Below are positions 1 through 5,754 of a stretch of DNA of 9,579 nucleotides, in pieces. The number at the start of each line of letters is the position of its first letter. The first letter of the stretch is position 1. A model generated the notes under the pieces. That model was not told where the DNA came from and searched no databases. It saw only the letters and a program-made list of their open reading frames with translations. Made by a program: the position numbers and the translations under genes. Origin of the DNA: Verrucomicrobiota bacterium (GTDB lineage: Bacteria; Verrucomicrobiota; Verrucomicrobiia; Opitutales; Oceanipulchritudinaceae); NCBI GenBank assembly GCA_009908535.1, contig JAAAOD010000202.1:1-9579 (forward strand), read 5' to 3'.

Positions 1-342
1 CGGCTCGTGGAGGCTTTCAGTGGGGAAGGGCGCGATCTCTACCGGGTGCTGCTCGATGTGGAACGGTACCTCCGCGAAGTCATGCTCCGGAAGATCGAAG
101 GGACTTCCACCGAGGCAACTCTCGGCGCCGATCTGGCCGCAGAATCCCTCATGCGCATGCTCGACGCGTTGCAGGACAGCGAGTCCGCGCTGCAGAAGGG
201 CCTCTCCGAAAAGGTCAACTTCGAGGTCGCCCTCCTGCGCGCCGTCGAGGCCGGCCGCACCCGCGCCCTCGACCAGCTCGTCCGGGAGTTGAAGGGCCTC
301 GAAGAAAGTCCCGCCGGGGAAGCAGGAAAAAAAAAAGCCTGA
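1..342 (+). CDS. dnaX: DNA polymerase III subunit gamma/tau, C-terminal part (5' end outside window)
   Basis: This is the C-terminal end of the clamp-loader subunit that loads the sliding clamp at replication forks. The reading frame is open at base 1, so the gene starts upstream; the GTG at base 7 is just an internal codon. What remains matches the collar-forming domain III of DnaX. An amphipathic stretch (GRDLYRVLLDVERYLREVML) is followed by ESLMRMLDALQDSESALQKG and then FEVALLRAVEA, which resembles the VEMTLLRAL segment of E. coli DnaX. The ATPase domain lies outside the window. The zero frame ends in a lysine-rich tail (GKKKA) encoded by ten A, with TGA at 340-342. This gives a short, gamma-like product, and a longer one is possible through a -1 shift (next entries). 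The usual dnaX neighbours ybaB and recR do not follow; a convergent gene does. The family call rests on recognisable domain III patterns only, because no Walker motif is visible. Confidence 0.8.
   Translation, partial: RLVEAFSGEGRDLYRVLLDVERYLREVMLRKIEGTSTEATLGADLAAESLMRMLDALQDSESALQKGLSEKVNFEVALLRAVEAGRTRALDQLVRELKGLEESPAGEAGKKKA
316..337 (+). other. Candidate slippery site (A10) for dnaX frameshifting or transcriptional slippage
   Basis: Ten consecutive A occupy 327-336 at the end of the zero frame, three codons before the TGA at 340-342. They contain a perfect A AAA AAA heptamer (330-336) in the zero-frame register, which allows both tRNAs to re-pair after a -1 slip. A purine-rich Shine-Dalgarno-like GGGGA (316-320) lies 9 nt upstream of the heptamer, similar in placement to the internal stimulator of E. 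coli dnaX. Established precedents are -1 ribosomal frameshifting in E. coli dnaX and RNA-polymerase slippage on an A run in Thermus dnaX. A slip to the -1 frame, or an 11-A transcript, enters the long open frame that ends at 608. A 9-A transcript would stop at 356-358. Downstream there is only a 4-bp stem (350-353 with 359-362), so slippage during transcription may be likelier than structure-driven recoding. Confidence 0.55.
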
Positions 343-608
343 TCCCGCCCCGGCGTGACCGGCTGACCCCCATTCCCGTGCCTTCGGAGGAATGGGAGGG
401 CCAAAGTCTTACGACTTCGGCTACGGAAGAAACGGGTAGCCGAAGTCGTGAGACTTTGGCCGCAGAAGAGACGGGTAGCCGAAGTCGTGAGACGTTGGCC
501 GACGATCTGGACGCGGCGGTCCAGAAGATCCCCGCCTCCCTGCGCAAGGAAATGCAAGACCTCCTGCGCGCGGAATTCCGCGAACTGCGACCTTATCGGC
601 CGCGATAA
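336..608 (+). CDS. Candidate -1-frame C-terminal extension of DnaX (90 codons)
   Basis: After the A10 run, the frame one base back is open from 336 to a TAA at 606-608 and would add 90 residues to DnaX. It begins SLIPPRRDRLTPIPVPSEEW, passes through repeated TGSRSRETLA units encoded by palindromic DNA, and ends in a predicted amphipathic helix (LDAAVQKIPASLRKEMQDLL followed by RAEFRELRPYRPR). Points in favour are the slippery run at the junction, the lack of stops across palindromic DNA, a repeat period of exactly 13 codons, a helix-like charged tail, and a stop placed 3 nt from the convergent gene's stop as in a fully coding layout. The first possible internal start, a GTG at 378, has no ribosome binding site, so an independent gene is unlikely. 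Alternatives are a homopolymer-length error in the assembly, a real frameshift mutation, or chance openness. I do not recognise the tail as a named domain. Confidence 0.5.
   Translation, partial: SLIPPRRDRLTPIPVPSEEWEGQSLTTSATEETGSRSRETLAAEETGSRSRETLADDLDAAVQKIPASLRKEMQDLLRAEFRELRPYRPR
399..500 (+). repeat. Three REP-like 26-nt palindromic units: one inverted, two in tandem
   Basis: Three copies of a 26-nt unit lie at 399-424 (inverted), 436-461 and 475-500. Each can fold by itself: in copy 2 the arms are GCCGAAGTC and GACTTTGGC around a GTGA loop (GNRA type), giving nine pairs including one G-U. Copy 1 has the same fold on the minus strand with a GTAA loop. Copy 3 has one mismatch in the stem. 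Copies 1 and 2 also pair with each other over all 26 positions, with one wobble, around an 11-nt spacer (425-435). Copies 2 and 3 belong to a 39-nt tandem repeat (426-464 and 465-503) that differs at only a few bases. The units resemble REP/BIME elements, which are usually intergenic, but here they sit in an open frame. No U tract follows, so they are not intrinsic terminators. No REP-associated transposase is in the window. Confidence 0.85.
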
Positions 609-609
609 G
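592..609. terminator. Weak stem-loop at the convergent gene ends
   Basis: CTTATCG (592-598) pairs with CGATAAG (603-609) around a GCCG loop, directly at the facing stop codons of the dnaX extension (606-608) and the cyclophilin gene (612-614). The 7-bp stem is only moderately stable and no proper T tract follows on either strand. It could be a bidirectional terminator, but its position is the main argument. Confidence 0.25.
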
Positions 610-611
610 CT

Positions 612-2213
612 TTATCCGGCGGGGATCAGGTCCGGCTCCTGAAGCCAATCGCCCTCCTCATCGCCGACGGGGAAGCGGTAGAACCAGCGCGCCTGCTCGG
701 CCCCGTTGCCGGTTCCTTCCGAATACCAGAGCCAGGTTTCGAGGCCGTAGTTGAAGACGTACGGGTACAGGCTGCTGGTCGTGTACAACCATGCCTGCAG
801 GCCGTAGTCGTAGACGAGAAAGAAGCTGCCGGAGCTTTCCGGAGGGACGTACTGATTGCCGTGATTGTTATGGGCGAGGAAGGGAAGGGTGCCATCGGCC
901 CTGAGAAATCCGTACCAGGCGCTTTCCAGCCAGCCATTGAGGTCGATGCGGGAGTTGGGGAAAAGGTCCAGGGCGGCTTCGTCATAGCCGGCGATGTTGA
1001 CGGTGGAGGTCGTTTTCTGGCCGTCGTCGGTCTCCCCGGTGACTTCGATCCGAGTCGTTCCGGTACTGGTCCGGCTGATGCGGAGCTCGTTGTCGACGAC
1101 CTCGATGGTGAAGGCGGCCCGGTTGGCGAGAACCTCTTCCGAAGGCTCCTCATCGGCCGGCGCATCAGCGAAGACCCAGCTGTAAGAGATACCGGAGGGA
1201 TCTCCCTCGGAAACCCGGACCTCGGCAATCCGCGCGTAGCTGTCCTTGTCGTCCCAATACGGCGTGTACATCGGGATCGCCTGAAAGGGCAGGCCCGGGA
1301 AAATATTGGTCAAGTCATGGATGGGCGCCGTGGCGAACTGCTTCAGGACTTCGACGGCGTTGGCTTCCTCCACGGGGGTCGCGAAGACGCTGTAGGGGTT
1401 CCTTCCGCTGGTGGAGGAGCTGAAGGTGCCTGTATTGTCCTCGACATTGAAGAAAAACTGGGAAGTGGCGGAATCGAGAAACTGGGTCCGGGCCATGGCG
1501 AGGGTGCCGGGGGTGTGGTCCACCCCCGCTTCAAAGGGGATGCTGGGGAATGTGGTGACGCCATCGAGGAGGTGGTCCTCCTCCCCTTCGTAGAGTTTCC
1601 ATCCGCCCGCCTGGACGATGGGCAGCGGGTTGTCGATGGTTTGAAAGCCCTCGGCGGTGAAGCGGTGATTATTGGATTCGTTGCGATGGATGATGGTGCC
1701 GTCGTAAGCTCCTTCCCGCACGTAGGTGATGAAGTTGGCGACCGTCGTCGGCGTCTGTTCGGCGAGCAACTGGTATTCCAGTTCGTGCTCATGCCAGACG
1801 AAGGCCTCGGCATCCGTGATTTCCCAGATGTTGCGGTATTCCCCGCCTTCCTGTAGGTGGAAAACGGGTATGGTGACGGTGGGGCTGCCTTCCTCATTTA
1901 CCGGAATGGGATTGCCTGCAGCGTCCCTGACAATACCCCCGGTGGCGTCCGTCTGGTAGCTGAGGAAAAGTTCGCTTTCGCCGGCCGGCTCGGGCATCGG
2001 GATGACGAATGTGGCAACGGGGCCGGGCGACGGGTAGCGTTGGAAGAAGTCGTGCAGATCCAGCGTGGCGACCTCCTGCGGATCGAGGATTTCCGTGGAA
2101 CTCAGGCGCGTTTTAACGAGGATATCCTCCGCGAAGGCAGGGCCGGCGAGAATGGGAAACAGCAAGAATGAAAAGAGAAGGCGCCTCATGAATGGGTGGG
2201 AATTAAGGTGCAT
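612..2213 (-). CDS. Secreted cyclophilin-type peptidyl-prolyl isomerase with C-terminal aromatic repeat module
   Basis: This 533-residue exported protein is expected to catalyse cis-trans isomerisation of prolyl bonds in the periplasm or at the cell surface. A signal peptide (RRLLFSFLLFPILAGPAFA, cleavage near residue 29) leads into an N-terminal region of unknown fold (30-145). The cyclophilin domain spans about 147-300: TVANFITYVREGAYDGTIIH with the catalytic-type Arg177, then VQAGG (200-204) in place of the usual QGGD, then GTLAMART and SATSQFFFNVEDN (236-260). Residues 340-410 look like a beta-sandwich, Ig-like region. The C-terminus (425-515) is rich in Trp and Tyr, with two imperfect copies of a YGLxxWLxY pattern. 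No cysteine is present. The start at 2213 shares one base with the TGA of the upstream peptidase gene (TGATG), which suggests translational coupling. Met9 is a possible alternative start. Neither has a clear Shine-Dalgarno sequence. The isomerase call is firm; the roles of the other domains are unknown. Confidence 0.85.
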   Translation of the reverse strand: MHLNSHPFMRRLLFSFLLFPILAGPAFAEDILVKTRLSSTEILDPQEVATLDLHDFFQRYPSPGPVATFVIPMPEPAGESELFLSYQTDATGGIVRDAAGNPIPVNEEGSPTVTIPVFHLQEGGEYRNIWEITDAEAFVWHEHELEYQLLAEQTPTTVANFITYVREGAYDGTIIHRNESNNHRFTAEGFQTIDNPLPIVQAGGWKLYEGEEDHLLDGVTTFPSIPFEAGVDHTPGTLAMARTQFLDSATSQFFFNVEDNTGTFSSSTSGRNPYSVFATPVEEANAVEVLKQFATAPIHDLTNIFPGLPFQAIPMYTPYWDDKDSYARIAEVRVSEGDPSGISYSWVFADAPADEEPSEEVLANRAAFTIEVVDNELRISRTSTGTTRIEVTGETDDGQKTTSTVNIAGYDEAALDLFPNSRIDLNGWLESAWYGFLRADGTLPFLAHNNHGNQYVPPESSGSFFLVYDYGLQAWLYTTSSLYPYVFNYGLETWLWYSEGTGNGAEQARWFYRFPVGDEEGDWLQEPDLIPAG

Positions 2214-3706
2214 CAGGATGGACTGTAAAGGGACAAATAACGCTCCCGGAGGTAGCGGACAAGGGCGGCGGGGGAAAGTTCCGCGCCGGTGACCTCGCGG
2301 GCGAAATCATTCGTGTAGGTCAGGCGTCCGCGCTGGTGCACGTGGGTGCGCAGCCACTGCAGCAGGGGCTGGAAATCGGCGGCGGCGATTTGCTCCGGCA
2401 ATCCGGGAAGGTCCTCGAGGATCCGGTACCAGAGCTGGGCGGCGAGGAGATTGCCGAGGCAGTAGGAGGGAAAGTAGCCGAACAGGCCCTCGCACCAGTG
2501 GAGGTCCTGCAGGCAGCCCTCGGCGTTGTTTTTGGGCGTGTAGCCGATGATGCGGGCGGAGGCGGCGTTCCACGCCTCGGGAAGCTCGGCCGGCTTCAGG
2601 GAGCCGTCGAAGAGGGCCTTCTCCAGTTCGAAGCGCAGGAGGATGTGGAGGTTGTAGGTGACCTCGTCGGCGTCGACGCGGATGGGGGTGAGGGCGACCT
2701 GGTTGATGGCGCGGAACAGCTCCTCCGAAGAGAAGGAGCGCAGCGGCTCGGGAAAAGCGGCGCGGTATTTCGGTTCGTAATAGCTCCAGAACTCGCGGCT
2801 GCGTCCGACTTGGTTTTCCCAGAGCCGCGACTGCGATTCGTGCACGGCCATGCCCACGGCACTGCCGAGGGCGGTGCCGGCGAAGGCGTCGGGGAGCCCC
2901 TGCTCATACATGGCATGCCCCGCCTCGTGCATGGCACTGGAGAGGGAATCGAGCGGATTGTCCGGATCGTAGCGGGTGGTCATGCGGATGTCGCGCCCGT
3001 GCCCGCCGCAGAACGGGTGGACCGTGCTGTCGATGCGGCCGCGCTCGAAATCAAAGCCGAGGTCGCGCACGACCTCCTTGAGAAAGCGTTCCTGCGCCCC
3101 GACATCAAAGCCGCGAAGCGCCGTCTTGTCCGGCTGGTCGGGATCGGCGAGGATGGTTTCCACGATTTCCTTCAGCCGCGGCTGCAATTCCCTGAAGATG
3201 GGCTCGATGATGCCGGCGTTCATGCCCGGATCAAAGTCGTCCACCCAGTAGTCGTAGGGATCGCTGGCATCGAGGTAACCCGCCTCTTCCTTCGCCAGTT
3301 CGAGCTGTTCTTCGAGGTAGGGGAGGAAGACGGGAAAGTCGTCTTCACGCCGCGCCCGCACCCATGCCTGGTAGGAGGCGGTCCGGGCCTTCGTCTTGCG
3401 GGCGACGAAGGCGGCGGGCAGGCGCGTGCGCTTGTCGTAGTCGCGGCGCGCGTCGCGGACGACCGCCTGTTGCGGTCGGCTGAGGGCCTCCCATTGGCCT
3501 TCCAGTTCATCGATCCACTTTCCGATTTCCGGGCGGACCGTTTCGCGGTGGACCAGTTCCGCAAGGGCCGCGTTCTGTTCGCCGCGCAGGTCGCCGCTCT
3601 GCGGCGGCATGAAGACCCGTTCGTCCCATGCCAGAAAGCCGCCGATACTGCCGAGGCGGTCGAGGCGTTTGCACTCCTGCACTAACTTTTCGTAGGTCGT
3701 TTCCAT
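2213..3706 (-). CDS. Carboxypeptidase M32 (Taq family metallocarboxypeptidase)
   Basis: This is a zinc carboxypeptidase that removes C-terminal residues from peptides, probably in the cytoplasm since no signal peptide is present. At 497 residues it has the usual length of family M32. Its hallmark motifs appear in order: HPF (230-232), DIRMTTRY (239-246), the metal-binding HEAGH (260-264), HESQSRLWEN with the third-ligand Glu at 290, IRVDADE (342-348), and GCLQDLHW (397-404). The ATG at 3706 was chosen because it gives the family-length N-terminus METTYEKL. The frame stays open to 3853, but that extra stretch overlaps the small metS-like gene in another frame and looks artificial. The start lies 10 nt after the metS-like stop and has no evident Shine-Dalgarno sequence, so reinitiation after the upstream gene is plausible. 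Its stop overlaps the start of the cyclophilin gene by one base. A role in recycling peptides next to an amino-acid transporter is inference. Confidence 0.93.
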   Translation of the reverse strand: METTYEKLVQECKRLDRLGSIGGFLAWDERVFMPPQSGDLRGEQNAALAELVHRETVRPEIGKWIDELEGQWEALSRPQQAVVRDARRDYDKRTRLPAAFVARKTKARTASYQAWVRARREDDFPVFLPYLEEQLELAKEEAGYLDASDPYDYWVDDFDPGMNAGIIEPIFRELQPRLKEIVETILADPDQPDKTALRGFDVGAQERFLKEVVRDLGFDFERGRIDSTVHPFCGGHGRDIRMTTRYDPDNPLDSLSSAMHEAGHAMYEQGLPDAFAGTALGSAVGMAVHESQSRLWENQVGRSREFWSYYEPKYRAAFPEPLRSFSSEELFRAINQVALTPIRVDADEVTYNLHILLRFELEKALFDGSLKPAELPEAWNAASARIIGYTPKNNAEGCLQDLHWCEGLFGYFPSYCLGNLLAAQLWYRILEDLPGLPEQIAAADFQPLLQWLRTHVHQRGRLTYTNDFAREVTGAELSPAALVRYLRERYLSLYSPS

Positions 3707-3716
3707 AGGGGCATTG

Positions 3717-3860
3717 CTATTTGTCCGGCATTTCCATGTCGAAGCCGTGAAGGTGTTCGGTTTCACCGGGTGTGCGCAGGACTTTCCAGATACACCAGGC
3801 GAAAAGCGCCGTAACGGTCCCCACGGAAAGAAAGAGAATGATCCAGCCGCCAAGATTCAT
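3717..3860 (-). CDS. metS: MetS-type small subunit of an NSS-family amino-acid transporter
   Basis: This 47-residue protein has one predicted membrane helix (about residues 5-26, GWIILFLSVGTVTALFAWCI), then a short basic stretch (WKVLR) and an acidic, histidine-containing tail (EHLHGFDMEMPDK). The pattern matches the small partner proteins encoded next to NSS transporters, such as MetS in the MetP/MetS methionine and alanine importer of Corynebacterium. It is probably needed for activity or stability of the transporter. The start codon overlaps the transporter's stop as ATGA, and a good GGAGG lies at 3865-3869, four bases upstream of the ATG. The stop is a TAG at 3717-3719, followed 10 nt later by the M32 peptidase start. 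The gene is short enough to be missed by length-filtered gene calling. The symbol is by analogy; the substrate is not shown by sequence. Confidence 0.82.
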   Translation of the reverse strand: MNLGGWIILFLSVGTVTALFAWCIWKVLRTPGETEHLHGFDMEMPDK

Positions 3861-5623
3861 GATGCCTCCGTGTTCGAGGTTGGTTCCTCGTCCCCCTTCG
3901 CGTGGGACAACTTATGGAAATGTTCGCTGGAATTCACGATCAGAAAGACGAATCCCGCCAGGAGGAAGATGAGCACGATCGACATCCAGGCCACCGGATT
4001 GGGGTTGGCCCCGAAGAGATCGTCCACGTAGCCGGAGGGCACCTCCTCCCCGGTCAGCAGGTTGTGCCCGAAAATCTTTTCCGCCGCCCAGAAGAAAAAG
4101 ATGGCGAGGAGAAAGACGGGCGTGACGAACTTCATGATGAAGCCGAAGAAGCGGGGGATGCGGATGCTCGCCCCTTTCTCCGCTTCGGCAAAGCCCCGCG
4201 GGATCCCGAGGACCCACGCGAAGACGATGATCTGGATGGTCGCGAGAACGAAGATGGTGAAGGTGCCGATCCAGAAATCGAGGGTGTCAAGCGCTTTCAG
4301 GTCCTTGGAGAAGTAGACGATGAAAAGCGTCCCAAGGGCGGTGATGAAGCCGAGAACCGCCACCGACTGCTTGCGGTTGATGTTCATCGCGCTCTCGAGA
4401 AAGGCGATGCCCGGTTGCAGCATGGAAAGCGAACTCGTGACCGCGCCGAGGAAAAGCAGGAAAAAGAAGAGAAAGCCGAAGAGGTTGCCTGCCGGCATTT
4501 CCCCGAAGACGTTCGGCAGGACATGGAAGCCGAGGGCGAAGGTGCTCCCGACCGCCCCCGCCGAGCCAAGGAAGGCCACCGCCGCCGGTATGGTGATGAG
4601 GCCCCCGAGGGTGACTTCGCAGAATTCGTTCGCGCTCGTCGCCGCCAGCCCGTTCAGAACGACGTCGTCCTTTTCATTCAGGTAACTGGCATAGGTCATG
4701 ATGATGCCGAAGCCGACGGAGAGGGAGAAAAAGATCTGTCCCGCCGCCGCCAGCCATAGTTGCGTGTTCTGCAACTGGTCCCAGATGCTCCGGCGAACGA
4801 GGCTCAGCGCCGGGTCCGCGGCCGCGCGCGCTTCCGCCTCCGCAATGAAGCGCTTCCCGAAGACTTCCGTTTCCGTCGTCGCAACGGTCCCGTCCTCCGC
4901 CGTGACCGTCTCCACGAGCAGGACCTTATTCGGGTTCCACATGAAACCGAGACCGGCGTTGACCGAATTCTCCGGCTGGGAGGGATCCGGCGTGCCGAGG
5001 GTGAGGACGCGGATGAGAATGATGAAGCCGAGGACGATCAGCGCCGGCATGGCGTACTTGCAGAACAGCTCGATCCCCTTGGAAAGCCCCCGGAAAATCA
5101 GAATAAAGTTCAGCGCGAAGCAAAGGAGCAGGAACAGACCGACCTGGGACAGGCCGCTGAAACCAAGGCCGCTCCCGTCGGCGCCCGCACCGGTGAAAGC
5201 GACGAAAAAGTCGCTCACGTTCTCCGGATCCGAGAAATCGAGGTTTCCGGCGAGGAAGTTGACCGCGTAGCCAAGGCACCACGCCTCCACGAGGACGTAG
5301 TACATGTAGATGATGACGGGGATCACGATGCCGATGAGGCCGAGGTACTTGCCGCTCGGATGCTTCACGATGGCGTTGAAGATTCCCACCGTCGTGTGAA
5401 AGCCCCGCTGGCCGCCGTAGCGTCCCATCGTCCATTCCGCCCAGCAGATGGGCAGGCCGATGAGGAGAAAGGAGATGAAATAGGCCACCATGAAGGCGCC
5501 CCCGCCGTACTCCGCCACCTGCCCGGGAAAGCGTAGAAAGTTGCCGAGGCCAACGGCGCTGCCGGATACGGCAAGGATGACGCCGAGGCGCGAATTCCAG
5601 GATTCTTCTTCCGCTGCAGCCAT
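3857..5623 (-). CDS. Sodium-dependent amino-acid transporter, NSS family (SLC6/LeuT/MetP-like)
   Basis: This inner-membrane symporter is expected to import an amino acid with sodium. TM1 carries the family signature GSAVGLGNFLRFPGQVAEYG (21-40), the broken helix that binds substrate and sodium. TM6 has AAAGQIFFSLSVGFGIIMTY (292-311), and TM8 has LGAVTSSLSML (392-402), which corresponds to the Na2 region. About twelve hydrophobic segments are visible, and the hydrophilic C-terminus ends near residue 588. That length is close to MetP-type members and longer than LeuT. A loop of about 50 residues (231-280), rich in acidic residues and Ala, sits between TM5 and TM6 and is longer than in LeuT. The ATG at 5621-5623 places the short N-terminus directly before TM1, with only a weak AAGG upstream. 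The stop overlaps the metS-like start. The adjacent small subunit points to methionine, alanine or other neutral amino acids, but the substrate is not determined by sequence. Confidence 0.92.
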   Translation of the reverse strand: MAAAEEESWNSRLGVILAVSGSAVGLGNFLRFPGQVAEYGGGAFMVAYFISFLLIGLPICWAEWTMGRYGGQRGFHTTVGIFNAIVKHPSGKYLGLIGIVIPVIIYMYYVLVEAWCLGYAVNFLAGNLDFSDPENVSDFFVAFTGAGADGSGLGFSGLSQVGLFLLLCFALNFILIFRGLSKGIELFCKYAMPALIVLGFIILIRVLTLGTPDPSQPENSVNAGLGFMWNPNKVLLVETVTAEDGTVATTETEVFGKRFIAEAEARAAADPALSLVRRSIWDQLQNTQLWLAAAGQIFFSLSVGFGIIMTYASYLNEKDDVVLNGLAATSANEFCEVTLGGLITIPAAVAFLGSAGAVGSTFALGFHVLPNVFGEMPAGNLFGFLFFFLLFLGAVTSSLSMLQPGIAFLESAMNINRKQSVAVLGFITALGTLFIVYFSKDLKALDTLDFWIGTFTIFVLATIQIIVFAWVLGIPRGFAEAEKGASIRIPRFFGFIMKFVTPVFLLAIFFFWAAEKIFGHNLLTGEEVPSGYVDDLFGANPNPVAWMSIVLIFLLAGFVFLIVNSSEHFHKLSHAKGDEEPTSNTEAS

Positions 5624-5633
5624 GGAGTGGTCA

Positions 5634-5645
5634 GCCTTGCAAGGC
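5634..5645. promoter_or_regulatory. Perfect 12-bp palindrome in a divergent promoter region (possible operator)
   Basis: GCCTTGCAAGGC is a perfect palindrome 10 bp upstream of the NSS transporter start, within the 130 bp it shares with the divergent mlaD-like gene. It could bind a dimeric regulator, but there is a single copy and no recognised motif. I found no convincing -35/-10 pair in this GC-rich segment. Confidence 0.25.
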
Positions 5646-5673
5646 CCGCGCCCCCTTGGCGAGAAGAAATCCC

Positions 5674-5754
5674 GTCCGACGCGTCAGACCCGTCCGACTT
5701 GTTCGACAAGTCCGACTTGTCAGACGCGTCCGACGCGTCAGACTTCTCCGACGA
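5674..5754. repeat. Nine-unit array with 9-nt period (GTCNGACNN) ending at the mlaD-like start codon
   Basis: Nine consecutive 9-nt units follow the pattern GTC-N-GAC plus two variable bases. The central base is mostly C or A, and the variable pairs run gc, cc, tt, aa, tt, gc, gc, tt, ga. Two units are degenerate: unit 4 (GTTCGAC) and unit 9 (CTCCGAC). Each core is an odd palindrome, and neighbouring units form longer ones: GACTTGT with ACAAGTC (5696-5712), and two copies of the 8-bp palindrome GACGCGTC (5723-5730 and 5732-5739). The array occupies the position where a ribosome binding site would be expected and its last base is the A of the ATG at 5754. It is open in several frames because the period is three codons; in the minus direction it would read as Ser-Asp-Ala/Lys repeats. 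It could be a regulator-binding array or an expanded simple repeat. Confidence 0.85.

Noticed and set aside
39..557. 172-codon minus-strand open frame across dnaX and the palindromic repeats
   Set aside because: It is antisense to the DnaX domain III pattern, and the repeats keep frames open on both strands. No protein family is recognisable.
378..608. Independent small gene starting at the GTG at 378
   Set aside because: There is no ribosome binding site, the product begins in the middle of an open frame that reaches back to the A run, and it contains the palindromic repeats. An extension of DnaX explains it better.
1509..1527. GGGGGTG/CACCCCC 7-bp inverted repeat inside the cyclophilin gene
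   Set aside because: It falls in conserved coding sequence (VDHTPGT) and has no T tract, so codon choice in GC-rich DNA is enough to explain it.
861..1856. 331-codon plus-strand open frame opposite the cyclophilin gene
   Set aside because: The minus strand has a signal peptide and clear cyclophilin motifs. The plus-strand product has no recognisable motif and is a high-GC antisense shadow.
2336..3685. 449-codon plus-strand open frame opposite the M32 peptidase gene
   Set aside because: The minus strand carries all M32 hallmark motifs, including HEAGH. The long antisense frame reflects GC-rich third positions.
3707..3853. 49-residue N-terminal extension of the M32 peptidase
   Set aside because: It overlaps the MetS-type gene in another frame, does not look like M32 sequence, and would make the protein longer than the family.
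3902..5536. Two long plus-strand open frames opposite the NSS transporter
   Set aside because: Their products are highly charged low-complexity sequences mirroring hydrophobic codons of the transporter, and have no family motif.
5490..5753. Longer N-terminus for the MlaD-like protein
   Set aside because: The extra residues come from antisense transporter sequence and the 9-nt repeat array. The membrane anchor follows the ATG at 5754 in the standard way.
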